Counted from the stretch's first letter, positions 20,327-31,158 are shown. The stretch is DNA of 64,000 bases from Prostheceraeus crozeri (GCA_907163375.1 CAJQUW010001810.1:186001-250000); one strand, 5' to 3'. Made by a program: numbers and translations. Notes: generated by a model from the sequence alone, not told the origin.

Positions 20327-22857
20327 TAAATATGAAAAAAGTGCATCTGAACAAAGTAAAGAAAAATATATATTTGAACAAAAACCATTATGTTGTGGAA
20401 TGTAGATTCATTCAAATTATCCTGAATTATTTAAATCAGAATATTATCAATACTATGGCGAAGATAGTTCAGAAATGTTTACAAAGAAAGTAGTAGAATT
20501 ACAAAATTATTTTTCACAATTGCTTGAAATAAATATACCAATGATGCCATTAACAGAAAAAGAAAAATTAAATTTTATTAATGAAACAAAATGTTATTAC
20601 TGTGGAAAAGAATTTACAAAAAATTATAAAAATGGCAGAGGTAGATATCTTGATAAGGTAAAAGATCATGATCATCTAAATGGATTATATAGAGGTGCGG
20701 CACATAATTCTTGTAATCTTAATGCTAATAAATTTAAATATAACTTTGTTCCTCTATATTTCTACAATGGTTCTAAATATGATTTTCATTTAATAATGAA
20801 AGATTTATTTTCATCTGAAAAATTACAACAACAACAAATAAATGTATTATGTAAAACAGAAGAAGAATATTTTTCAATGCAATTAGGTTGTATTAGAATT
20901 TTAGATGCATTTAGATTTTTTACTCCTTATTCATTAGATGTTATGGGAAAAACTTTGAAACCTGAACAATGTAAAATATTAAATAAATATAATTTAAAAC
21001 CTTTAAAAGGCATATTTCCGTATGAGTACGTAACTGGAGACAAAACCTGTGGTTCACAGTCGAAGACTGATATAAATAGAATAAACGAAATAATGAAAGA
21101 ACAAAAACTTCCTCCAATAAATAAATTTAAATCAACATTAAAACAATCACAATTATCTGAAGAAGACTATGCAGAAGCCGAAAAAAATTGGAGAGACTTA
21201 CATTGTAAAACAATGTATGATTATACAATGAAATATCTTCAGATAGATGTATTAATCCTTGCTGATCTATTTGAAAACTTTCGTGATATGTGTTTGGAAT
21301 ATTACGGAATAGATCCATGCTACTGTTATTCTACACCAGGTTTAATATGGTTAGCAGGATTAAAACATACTGGTGTTAAACTTAAACATTATAAAGAAAA
21401 TACATGTGATAAATTATTATTTTTTGAATCTGGAATTAGAGGTGGAGTTTCATCAGTTTTAGGTAATAGATATGTTAAGTGTTATAATAAAAAAGTAAAT
21501 CCTGATGATTATGGAGTAATGAAACCTTTATCTCCAGAAGAAAGCGATCAGTTTATAAAATTGTTTAATCAAAATAAAGAAGGACTTATATCAAATGAAG
21601 TTAGTCAAGCAGCAGTTGATGAAATCATGAGAGAAAACTATTTGTTATGTTATGATTTTAATAGCTTATATTCTTCTTGCATGATACAAGAATTACCAAC
21701 AGGTGAAATGACATGGTGTAATAATCTTGATTATCAAAAAACATATGATGGAAATTATAATCATGGTTATATATATGAAGTTGATTTAGTATATCCCGAT
21801 GAAATAAAAGATAAAACAAAAATATTTTCCTTTCTGTCCCGAAAACAAAATTCCCAATATAGAAGATTTTTCAGATTATCAAAAATCTTTAATTCCTAAG
21901 AAATACAGACCAACAAAAAAACTTATGTTAACACAAAGCAATAAAGGAAAGTATGTTGTTGAAGGAAGAATGCTAGATTGGTATTTAGATCATGGAATGA
22001 TTCTTTTAAAAATTCACCGGAAACTAGTGTATAGAAAATCTAGGTGGTTAAAAGATTATATAGAGTTCAATATTGAAAAACGTAAAATAGCTAACAGAAT
22101 TAAAGATGATTTTGGAAACGTGTTCTTCAAATTAATGAATAATGCATTTTATGGTAAGACTTTAGAAAATGTGCGTAATAGACAAAATATTGAAATAGTT
22201 TATGATAAAGATAGGTTTCAAAATTTAACAAGGAAACCTACATATAAAAGAACTACTAGATTTAGTGATGAACTATGTGCTGCACATTTACGTCGAATTA
22301 GCGTAAAACATGATAAGTTTAATTTTATTGGATTCACTATATTAGAATTAGCTAAACTATTTATGTATAGATTTATATATGATTATTTAGCACCTGCTTA
22401 TGGCAAAAACTATAAGTTACACTTTACAGATACCGATTCTGTTTTCTTAGAATTAACAATATCGTATAATTCTTCACTTGATGAAGAAATTAATAAAATA
22501 AAAGATATCATTCATCCTTCTGATTTATGTAAAGTAAAAGATGAATTAGAAGGAAATGAAGATTTCATAACAGAAGCTATATTTTTAAAATCTAAATGTT
22601 ATTGTTATAACACAACTAATAATATTAAAACACATAAAACATTAAAAGGAATTTCAAATGCATCAGTGGCTAATCAAATAACATTTCAAGATTATAAAAA
22701 TGTATTATTTAATAATGAAATAAAAACAGCATGTAATTATAGACTTAATTCAAGGAAACATAAAATGTATTTAAAAGAGGAACATAAATTACCATTAGAT
22801 CCATTTGATGATAAAAGAAAAATTTTACTTGATGGAATAACTACTTCACCTTTTTAA

Positions 22858-22964
22858 AGTTTATTTATTATTATTTAAATCAGTCTAGAAAAAAATTTTT
22901 TATTATTTAAATCAGTCTAGAATAAAATTTTTTATTATTTATTACTCAGTAAACAAATCTTCTA
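22858..22964. other. Convergent intergenic repeat (polymerase/ATPase 3' ends)
   Basis: Two copies of TTATTATTTAAATCAGTCTA separated by about 45 bp, in AT-rich sequence between the convergent stops. A shared termination or polyadenylation zone is likely. Confidence 0.5.
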
Positions 22965-23696
22965 TCACTCGGTAAACAAATGTTTTATAACTCTATCATG
23001 ATTTTTTTTATCAATATTAAATGTAATGAAGCCATAATCTTTTGACCAAGCATTGTTACACGATTGTTTAAATTCATCTTTATTTCTTACGCATAAATCT
23101 CTTAACAAATCACTTAAGTTTCTTGCATTTATTTCAAATAGTATAAATATATTTGCATTTTTTCTAGTAACACTTCCGTCTAATGAATACATACTTTGTG
23201 TTAAATAGAATACACTACAGTTATTATGTCTACCTCTTGTGAAATAATTTCTCTGAACTGACTGATTTCTGTCATTAACACAATCATCAAAAATTACACA
23301 ATGTTTCATTGTTTTATCTAGTTTACTGGGATCTTGCATATTACCACTATCATCTATTAATTGTATCTTTATATGCTTATTTTTATTGGATTCAACTAAC
23401 TGATTATTTTTTGCTGCTTCTTCACACCACGAACTTATTTCTTCTTCATCTTCAGATTTTTCATATTCTTTGAATAATGAAGCAATTGCTGTTTTTTTAA
23501 GATTATTTTCAAATCCATACTTTAAAAATTGATAGACGGGCTGTTCTGCTGTTGTTGTATAAATTATAAGATTGTTATAATCCAAAAAATTTGGAGTCGT
23601 TAAAATTTTAAATAATAGATGCGTTTTTCCACAACCTGATCTTCCGCAAATAACTGACAAAACTTTATTAGATAAATTTGGATGATGATTAAATTT
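22965..23696 (-). CDS. Genome-packaging ATPase (FtsK/HerA, A32-like)
   Basis: Motor that drives viral DNA into the capsid. Walker A GRSGCGKT and Walker B CVIFDD (about 115 residues later), plus FYLTQS with the sensor Gln, are all present; NYFTRGRHNN is typical for Polinton ATPases. The reading frame is open to a TAA beyond 23697 but has no ATG: the family-like start region (KFNHHPNLSNKVLSVICG) is present in frame, and the only in-frame start-like codon (TTG at 23658-23660) would cut it off. Either the ATG was lost by a shift in the run of eight A's next to the upstream stop, or initiation is non-AUG. The body of about 240 residues is uninterrupted. Confidence 0.92.
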   Translation of the reverse strand, partial: KFNHHPNLSNKVLSVICGRSGCGKTHLLFKILTTPNFLDYNNLIIYTTTAEQPVYQFLKYGFENNLKKTAIASLFKEYEKSEDEEEISSWCEEAAKNNQLVESNKNKHIKIQLIDDSGNMQDPSKLDKTMKHCVIFDDCVNDRNQSVQRNYFTRGRHNNCSVFYLTQSMYSLDGSVTRKNANIFILFEINARNLSDLLRDLCVRNKDEFKQSCNNAWSKDYGFITFNIDKKNHDRVIKHLFTE

Positions 23697-23909
23697 GAGT
23701 TTTTTTTATTTAATGGGGACACTTCACTAATTTTTTAATAAAAAAAATTAATTTTAATTTTTTGTTTGTAAAGAAAAAGAATAAGAAGAAGAATAAGAAG
23801 AAGAAGAAAATTAAACTTCTCTAGCTTCGCGTGGGAGTTTATACCTCTCGAACGGGAGTTTATACCTCTTGAACCAAAAGATCTATCATAATCTCTTCAC
23901 CTCCAAAAT
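23697..23909. other. Intergenic spacer with GGGAGTTTATACCTCT direct repeat
   Basis: Contains a purine-rich AAGAAGAAG stretch and two adjacent copies of GGGAGTTTATACCTCT (about 23832 and 23855), each followed by a CGAACG/TGAACC-type end. They lie just beyond the stop of the penton-like gene. Unknown role. Confidence 0.5.
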
Positions 23910-24655
23910 TTATTTCTTGTCCTTCTCATCAGTGATTTTTATGTTAATGTTGTTAATAGTTTTTCTTGTAATAGGGAAATATATTAATGTTTGGGGAAAT
24001 ACATTTAATCTATAACCAATGGGTACAGTAAAAGCTCGAAAACTGAATATTAAATTTGATAATTTACCATTTATATATCCTCCTTCAATAATGTCACAAT
24101 GTACAACAATTGAATTTATTTCAGTTATTTTTGGAATCTTCTCACCTAAATGATAATCTTGACTATAGGTTTGTTTATTAAATCCTAATAGCTTTGACAA
24201 TGATCTATCCTGATTAAAATCAACTAGATGATTTTCGTCTAAAGTAAGAGAAAATTTATTAACTGCCGGTTCAACTGCAAAATGTAATTGTTTCTTATCT
24301 TTAAATGGTATACCTAAATGTCTCTTAATTTCATTTGATATTGTTTCAACTCCGTAAGAACCAGGAAGAAAAGTTAGTACTTTCCACATTTTGCCTTTAT
24401 CAGTAGAATATCTAAATTGATCATTCACATCTTTGATAACATTTTGAATAGTGTTAAATGTGGAGAAACTAGTCAATGCAATTTGATAATTTTTATTTTG
24501 TTCCAAATGTAGAATGGGTTCTAAATTATAAGTGTGTAAGTGTGTGATGAAGTAGTTGTTATAATTTTTAACGTCGTACTAAATTTTGATGAACCCAAAA
24601 TCTCTGTCAAATTTTCTAAATGATTATTAATTTTGTCTAAATCTGCTGAACACAT
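23910..24655 (-). pseudogene. Penton-like minor capsid protein (candidate, frameshifted)
   Basis: The long frame (24506-23910) has NYQIALTSFSTFNTIQNV and LTFLPGSYGVETISNEI, a beta-strand-rich pattern that recurs in Polinton/adintovirus elements and is usually assigned to the single-jelly-roll penton. The track-style start at 24506 is a TTG; the same frame extends upstream (LEPILHLEQN). A proper ATG at 24655 begins a 40-residue stretch (MCSADLDKINNHLENLTEIL) in another frame that ends near 24535. One frameshift there explains both. The C-terminus reads FSFRAFTVPIGYRLNVFPQTLIYFP. It sits in the structural-gene cluster with the ATPase. Homology is from memory of the family, so the penton label is tentative. 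Confidence 0.65.
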
Positions 24656-24722
24656 TTTTTAGTTAAAATTTTGAATAAATATCTTTTATAAAAAAATTAA
24701 AAACAACAACATATTTCAGCTA

Positions 24723-24750
24723 CGGGCGAAGCCCTAGAACCTTCGGTTTG
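24723..24750 (+). repeat. 28-bp GC-rich palindromic cassette, copy 3
   Basis: At the 3' end of the coiled-coil gene. It supplies the last codons (NRRF) and the TAG stop on the - strand. GGGC-GAA-GCCC can form a small hairpin, and CGAAG/CTTCG a second, overlapping one. Confidence 0.9.
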
Positions 24751-25598
24751 TTATACTTTTATAATCCGCTTCATTTAGAATCTTCTTTTCTAACAGTCTT
24801 TTCAATATAGCATGAATTTCATTGAAACTAGAATTATGTCCTTCTTTTATTGCTGATATTAAAATATTTAATCTATTTAGTAATTCTTGTGGATCATCTG
24901 GTAAAAATACAGTTGTTTCAGATTTAAAACCTTTCCCTACTTTAACTCCCGTTGATAATAAATTTTCTAATTCTCTATAACGTTTAAGAGTTTTCCTGCT
25001 TTAACTCTATCTAACATGGCTTTATATTTTATGAGATCTTCTACAGCATAATTATTTAAATCTGCTCATCTTAGAAGATCAACAAAATTTCTATCTGAAT
25101 TAAAAGGAGATTTATCTGGTGAAAAAATTAAACCTCGAAAAGGTTGTGGAAATATTTCTTTTTGTCCGAGATAAAATCTAGGTATTTTTTTCCATCTATA
25201 GATGAAATAGAATGTTCAAATTGCATAGATTTTGGTAATTTCTTATTAATGTTTGATTCTAGTAATCCATAGTCATCTAATATAGTTTTGTGCTCTGGAT
25301 CTGTTATATCAATTTGTTTATCATTATTTGCAAGTTCTTTTTCAAGAGTTTTAAATGGTTTCATAGTTTTTTCAAAATCAGTTTTTACTTGCTCGGTTTG
25401 CTGCATTTTTTCAAACATATCAGATTGAATACCAGCTTTTATCATTCTATGTTGAAGATGATTTTCTTTCATAATATTTCTTTGTTTTATTAACTCTTCT
25501 AATTGTTTTATTCTTTTAAAATTATCAGCTCTAATTTTATCCATTTTTAAAATATAATATTTGAATTTTGTGGTAACATTGGAATACAGCAAAAACAT
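24738..25598 (-). pseudogene. Coiled-coil Polinton protein (frameshifts and a stop)
   Basis: The N-terminal frame (25598-25128; likely start is the internal Met of MDKIRADNFKRIKQLEELIKQRN) is a long charged helix followed by TILDDYGLLESNINKKLP and SSIDGKKYLDF. A shift near 25150 leads to FRGLIFSPDKSPFNSDRNFVDLL, a TGA stop (25066-25068), and ADLNNYAVEDLIKYKAMLDRVKAG. A second shift near 24985 leads to LKRYRELENLLSTGVKVGKG, LPDDPQELLNRLNIL and a final helical part. The stop codon is supplied by a 28-bp GC-rich repeat at 24723-24750. This layout is a conserved protein of Polinton-like elements, function unknown; a scaffold or structural role is possible. Confidence 0.7.
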
Positions 25599-25635
25599 TT
25601 TACTGAATAAATTATTTTTTTATTGCTTTGTTGTC

Positions 25636-26368
25636 TGACATCTTTTCGTTTTAAGTTTTGTTTAATAAAGTTTTGTTTAATAAAGTTTTGCTTAAATTTT
25701 CGCTTAAAGTTTTTAGCTCTTTTAAAAAAATTTTGTCATTTTCTTCATTAGAAATTTTACCATCACTCGAAATTTTGCCATCCTGTTTATTCTTATCATC
25801 AACTTTTTCGGACTGTAATTGAAATGATATTTGATTTACTTCATTAGCTATTTGATCAAATTTTTCAATCTCATCTAACGTAATAACATTATCATCACAT
25901 ACTCTTTGAAAGTAGTAATGTAATTTATCATAGACTTTTTTTAATATGTAAATGCTTAGTTTTTAATGATTTTTGTTTCTATGTTATTAAAGTTTTATCT
26001 AACATTGTAACAAGTGAAGTTGCAAAAACACCCGTACCTGTTAAAGCTGTAGCAACTACTGGAATTACTAAAACACCTGAAGATATAACAATTGTTAAAG
26101 CACCTAAACTTATTGTTAAGAATATGCCAATTCCTTGTGTTACATTCTTAACTTTAGTCCATCTCTTTCTTAATTTTTTATAATGCTCTAATCTTAATAA
26201 TAATTGAAATTCTTTATCTTTCATATAACGTACTCTATCTTTGTGTTTTTCTTTATTCAATTCACTTATTTTTAACTGTGATAACGAAGGATATATTCTT
26301 GCGGTTTCTTCCACTTTTGTTTCATCCACTTTTGTTTCTTCCATTTTTAAAGAAACATTTTTAGTCAC
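25636..26368 (-). pseudogene. Two-helix membrane protein of Polinton (frameshifted)
   Basis: The N-terminal frame starts MTKNVSLKMEETKVDET at 26368 and lies partly in the right TIR. A charged helix (ELNKEKHKDRVRYMKDKEFQLLLRLEHYKKLRKRW) is followed by two hydrophobic spans (about 80-97 and 98-121: GIGIFLTISLGALTIVIS, GVLVIPVVATALTGTG). The frame ends with TAG at 25979. A second frame continues VYDKLHYYFQRVCDDNVITLDEIEKFDQIANEV to a stop near 25636. Charged helix, glycine-rich membrane hairpin and acidic EF-hand-like tail are the order seen in a common Polinton/adintovirus protein of unknown role. Its 5' half is repeated, with a deletion, at the left end of the element. Confidence 0.72.
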
Positions 26369-26941
26369 ATAATTTTAGTTATCTCATATTTTAAAAACCT
26401 GAAAAATGGATAAAATTTATGAATTTGAAATTCTCAACTTTTATGATTTTCGGTGTCCTGGAACGGTCATGATTTTAAGGGCGGGTGTAAAATTGTAATT
26501 CTCAAATTTTGAGATTCTTAACTTTTATGATTTTTTCGGTGTCCTGGAACGGTCATGATTTAAGCGAGAAAATTGTAATTCTCAAATTTTGAGATTCTTA
26601 ACTTTTCTGATTTTTTCGGTGTCCTGGAACGGTCATGATTTTAAGGGCGGGTGAAAATTGTAATTCACAAATTTGAGATTTTGAAAAATTGGGTATTTTT
26701 AAAAACGCCTAAATTTATGAATTTAGGTCTTAAAAACCTGAAAAAGGTTCAAATTCATGAATTTATGTCGTTTTTAAAAATACCATTTTTTGAAAAAATG
26801 GTACTTTTTAAATGAACTAAATTTATGAATTTAGGTCTTAAAAACCTGAAAAAGGGTCAAAATTCATGAATTTATGTCGTTTTTAAAGATACTATTTTTT
26901 TGAATTTTATGGTGTCCTGTAACGGTCTTTTGCCCATTACT
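26042..26941 (-). repeat. Polinton right terminal inverted repeat
   Basis: Mate of the left TIR. It is longer (about 900 bp) because it has three copies of the 86-bp unit instead of two, and because it keeps the 210 bp (about 26146-26356) that the left copy has lost. The 5' half of the membrane-protein gene (26368 inward) lies within the repeat. The outer end is followed by GTCGGT. Confidence 0.93.
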
Positions 26942-26947
26942 GTCGGT
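26942..26947 (+). repeat. Polinton target-site duplication, right
   Basis: GTCGGT, paired with GTCGAT at 9228-9233; one mismatch. Confidence 0.85.
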
Positions 26948-27335
26948 GCAACCCAGCGTTTGTACACCATTAGAGTCCCTAAGAACCTATTTGCCAAAAC
27001 GTTAGTTAGTACAGATTTATAATGCCCAAGTCATGTCAATACTACTCTATATGCAACACCGTTATTTGAGAAATTGACAGTGCTCATCAAAAGTAGAGAA
27101 AGACTCTTGAGAGATGTGCTCTTAGAATCATGTGTGACTTGGAGAGCACATGCAAATTTGCCGAATCATTTGACGGTAAGAGACACAGATTGACAACAAA
27201 CTTCCTCAAGAAATGTGATGACCCATAGTACCCCCTGTGTCAGCATGTACATCTCAAAGAAACTAGAAAGAACGCAACATTTCCGTTTTGAACTCTCAAA
27301 GACTCAGAGACGAGCTTTATTGGCATTGCCGTCGT
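26948..27335 (+). pseudogene. Non-LTR reverse transcriptase remnant, 3' side
   Basis: Continuation of the RT interrupted by the Polinton. TQRLYTIRVPKNLFAK corresponds to the RxLYxLRxLK segment after the RT core; then NTTLYATPLFEKLTVLIKSRERLLRDVLLES, and near 27290 FPF/LKDSETSFIG, which resembles the usual LINE C-terminus. It has stops and shifts. Roughly 30-40 residues expected between the two halves are absent, so some sequence was lost before or during the insertion. Confidence 0.7.
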
Positions 27336-29737
27336 CACAACTCAACGTTGTGATTTGACTTCTCTCATTCTCTTTCTTCCGTCATACCGATACCACAGCT
27401 ACCTTTCCAGTTATTGGCATCATGTTCATGCTCATACTGTAGCAGTTAGTGCTATCAAATTATATTTAGCTAATTATCCATTGTCCGGTGCAAAATGAAA
27501 ACCATACCCTAATCCCCAATTTTTGCATTTGCATTTGCATTATGAAAGATTTTGAAAAACTTATTCCGTTGTTTGGCTTCTCCTATGAATATCCTCTAAA
27601 CCTGCCATATCTTGTTGATATTTGCATCATCTAGTGCATATTGATTTACCTTCAAGCTTGCGTAGGGCCTATGAAGTGCTAAAAAATGACATGTTTGTTA
27701 ATCAAAAATTGATGAAGATGGCGTAGTCAATTATGGACTTCTGTCTATGCAATCGTACAATAATTGGATTTAGTCGCGCTTGTATGCATGAGAACATTTT
27801 AATATCATAAGCTATATGGAAGTTTCGTTGATGCTATGAATTCAAAAGACATTATTTATATTTTCTTCAAATGGCTGGTTGTATTTCAAAGCTTAGTGAA
27901 AACTTATTCAAAAACAATGTTTAAAACTTGAGCCAAGTTTACTTTCATGACCCAAGTGTTTGGAACCTTTGGCAGAGCACCCAATGACACCCAAGGCCAA
28001 GGTTAAACCCAAATTCCAACATTGCGTACAGCACTGTTTGAATTCAATTAAAACCGTTGATGATTGATCTCTTCTAGAAACTCTTTGAAATATCCTCAAG
28101 TTTCGAGTGTAGAAATCCCTTTTTGAGCGGCTTTCACCCTAAATCAATGCTATTGGAAAGATTTTACAACAGAAGATTCTTTTAGAAGCCAATTAGAAGA
28201 ACCTTTAGAAGAGACACTGAGATTTGCAGAGCAGGAAGAATAGTTCACTTCTTTTTCATATCATCTACACGTGTATTAGCAATGAAGTACGAGAAGTGAA
28301 TAGGATAGCAGATAAAGTTAAATGTATAAGATGCTCTTTACATTCACGAAATCTCAAAATGCTACAGGAATAACATAAGGATGTACTAGGCATTGACTAA
28401 AGCTGTGCAATCCAAGTTTAAGAATTAAAGATTTCATAAAACTCTTGTCTGTTGGCCCGCCGGAAGGAAAAATCACTGCTTTTTTCAATAGATCATCTTT
28501 CAAAGTTGGAGTTGAATTTGAGAAAACTATACGATGAAAAGATGCTAAATTTTCTGAATTTTCAATTGACATGTGTCCCATGATGATCAAGTTAACAATG
28601 TCGCCTACAGACGCTCCGAAACGTAAATAAGACCGATTTTCGAGGCGAGATTGCTGCTAAACTGTTGACATTTGAATGCCCAAAATAGGAGATAGTGGAA
28701 AGGTCGTTGGAACCAATCGATGCTCCAAAAATCAGTTACCATGCTTGAAAACTGTGACCAAAAGCCGGGGACAAAGGCTTTACTTTGCCTGCTCAGAGTG
28801 CTATAATAGTGAGGTGACTGAATGATGCATAAATGCATAAGATGCATGAATTTTTAGCATATATTAAAATTGCTTCGATTCATTTCAAAGTTTGGATGTA
28901 GTAAAAATTCAAAAGGATAATGACATGCGATCTGGGCTACTTTGTGATGCATCATCAATTTGTTCCCTTCCGAATCTGCGGCAGCCTTTTCCTCACTACA
29001 AAAGTTCAAAACTGCAACTAATCAATCTGTTCTTTTTAAGTGCATTAACATATCTCATGACATTAAATCAGAGATCTTGAAATATAAATGATAATTTGTC
29101 CCCAGCAAAATGTTGGTCTTAATAGCCTACGATTATTTTGGATGTTCACTCCTGCATTCGAATATTCAAAATGCGCACACACCAATAACCAGGTAAGTTA
29201 ATCTATAAACACGAAAATTGTAGACAAGAGACATATAAGCAGAGACATTATTTTTAATGCGTTGATCATAGAATCATCAGAAAGAATACCGCAAATTATT
29301 TGCGTCTAAAACAGAAGTCTAATTGAAAAATGAAATCGTTCATTGTTTGGACATGAATAGACGTATGTTCGAGTTACTTAAACCGCGCCGAGCGGCTTTA
29401 CTTCCTCTTTCATTGTGAGTGAAAGTGTTCGACATTCGTGTACCTACTTGTTATTCTGTTGTTAGTAAAGACTACCAGAGCGAAATCAAATGGCTGAGGA
29501 ATCTGCATAATGTCAAGTGAAATTCATCAATGTCTAGTAGTCCAGTTGAATGCAAGCATAACAGTGCAATTAATATTACAGGAAAAGCTTTAGTAAATCT
29601 AACACTAGATAAACTCTAAGCGTCTCAACAGGAACAATTTCTGAAAGACAAATGAAAAAGAAAATTTATCTGACTCGCTTGATGGTACTACAAGACAAAG
29701 AAAATTATAAATTCGAAATTCAGGTAGTTTTAAACCG
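27336..29737. other. Anonymous intergenic sequence
   Basis: No gene or transposon recognised. Short ORFs of 60-80 codons on both strands are not convincing. Confidence 0.4.
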
Positions 29738-31158
29738 GGATGCCCCAAAATTAGGGCAGTTTTTAATTTTTCCGTGAGAACGAGACTTTACGTTAAAGAA
29801 TGATATTTAGGCCGAAAAACGAAGTAATCATGATGTTTTTTGTCATTTAAAGAAATAATTCAAAAATTCGTTCACGTTCAGACAATAATATCGCCATTTA
29901 TATCAATAGAACTATAATAATTACGAGCTTGCAATAAAAGTATAAAAATCACATCTAATGAACCCAATGTTGCGTCATGCGTGCCAGGAATAATACGGCT
30001 TCTGTGATTGTTCACCAGAATAGCAAACCAGACAGCTTTGACAAAGGTTCTGAGCATTCGTCACAAAGATAAATTTTAGAAGATATCAAAAACATCATGG
30101 ACGGTTAATTGCAATTTGCAAGTTATCATTTCGTCAAGAGTCAGGAAAAACTTATCAACTCGCCTAGAAATTTTTCAACTGCTTAATGTAAATGAATGAT
30201 GTACCACTGAAACTTTGTGTGCATGTGAGCTGAAGAGATCCATTCGCAGCGTCATTGCATCATCATGCGTCTAATTTCAAAATTTGAAAAGACTTGCAGT
30301 CGTCTCGATGTCCTAGAAAAGGCAGAAGGCTTGAGGAGGAAAATCGTGTGCCTTGACGAGGGTGCAAGTGGGATGTCGTTAAATCTTAGAGCTCATTGAA
30401 CTTGTCCAGCTGCAAATCTTGTTTTTCTGACTGAAATTCCGAGATCAATTTTCATAAATACTGAAGACGAGTTAGAACTTTGTCTTGATCCCATTTCTTT
30501 GCATCAGGCAATTGCTGCAGAAGTTAGAGATAACCGAAAAAGAGTCGGTGATTTGTCAATAAGCAATGCAGATTTAGTACTCAGGATTATTTGGAGTGTT
30601 GAAGGAATATTTTAAGTAGCAAATTGCATCGCAAGGGCAAATGAAATGCCCACAATGACTTTGACTCGTTCTCTCCATTCATCACGTGTATAGTATGGAC
30701 AGCCTTTTCCCAGTCCCATAGATTTTGGAGTTGTTTTTCTCCTCCAACACTGTCAACGGCAATAATTACGATTAGTTGCCAAAGAATGACTTCATTCCTG
30801 TGTTAATTGAAAAAAATGCAAGATTTGGTCGGCAAGATTCCATGATCTGACGCTATGAGATTGCCAGCATTGGATGGTATCGAAGGACAGATTATATAAT
30901 AATCAAAAGACAAAAATTGACGAAACAAAGACAAAAAACGACACAAAGTTTAATGAAATAGATAATGAAGAAATCACAAATACTGTTGACACCTGAAGAG
31001 TGAATGTTATATTATCCAAAGTTGAACGACATTCTGAACATTCGCTGTAAATACTGAAACTTCCTGATATTCCTATGTTATTTTTTATAAAGAAAATAGT
31101 TTTCGCGCGCAAAAAGTTCTAACATGGAAATTAAAAGTTGCGCTAATTTTGGGACACC
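29738..31158 (+). mobile_element. Degenerate Tc1/mariner-like element, copy A
   Basis: Ends are inverted repeats. The left reads GGATGCCCCAAAATTAGGGC and the right, reverse-complemented, GGTGTCCCAAAATTAGCGC; both continue with AACTTTTAATTTT-like sequence and a GAACGAGACT/GAACTTTTT block. It aligns along its length with the inverted copy at 56764-58293 (shared GTGAGAACGAGACT, TAGGCCGAAAA, CAATGTTGxGTCATGCGTG, CTGACGCTATGAGATTG). The coding potential is destroyed by stops and deletions. It is one of at least two old copies of the same family in this window. Confidence 0.75.

Larger units (their letters stand above)
18366..22857 (+). pseudogene. Protein-primed DNA polymerase B
   Basis: Replicative polymerase of the element. 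One frame runs from ATG 18366 to about 21828 with two premature stops (TAA 19860-19862, TAG 20403-20405); a shift near 21828 puts the remainder in the next frame (to 22857). N-terminal features: a C2H2 zinc finger (YCVLCERQLQ...HLNNKLH), an OTU-like looking block (GDDYCFLWSIIAHLHP), and a coiled coil. After the first stop come a second C2H2 finger (FPCLKCMTSF) and ExoI IYCDFEAYN. After the second stop come an endonuclease-VII-like zinc motif (CYYCGKEF...DHDHLNGLYRGAAHNSCN), ExoII YNGSKYDFHL and ExoIII YLQIDVLILADLF. Polymerase motifs: YDFNSLYSSCM (A), KLMNNAFYGKTLEN (B), FTDTDSVF (C). About 1,500 residues in all. Motifs are preserved, so inactivation is recent. Confidence 0.95.
9234..26941. 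mobile_element. Polinton/Maverick (adintovirus-type) integrated virus
   Basis: A 17.7-kb element bounded by inverted repeats starting AGTAATGGGCAAAAGACCG at both ends, with a 6-bp target duplication. Gene content is diagnostic: protein-primed family B polymerase, retrovirus-like integrase, adenain-type cysteine protease, FtsK/HerA-type packaging ATPase, double-jelly-roll major capsid protein, and pX/pVI-like and penton-like small virion proteins. Gene order from the left: unknown and protease (+); PLA2-integrase, core, capsid, pVI-like and fibre-like (-); unknown and polymerase (+); ATPase, penton-like, coiled-coil and membrane protein (-). It is clearly more AT-rich than the flanks. Several genes are frameshifted, so the copy is probably an endogenous, non-productive provirus. 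The host is inferred only from the animal flanks. Confidence 0.97.

Noticed and set aside
24723-24750. 28-bp cassette considered as sequencing-adaptor contamination
   Set aside because: It occurs three times with base changes, both orientations and different flanks; no adaptor recognised.
29738-31158. Considered as a host gene because of scattered conserved blocks
   Set aside because: The blocks are shared with the inverted copy at 56764-58293 and end in inverted repeats, so it is a transposon.
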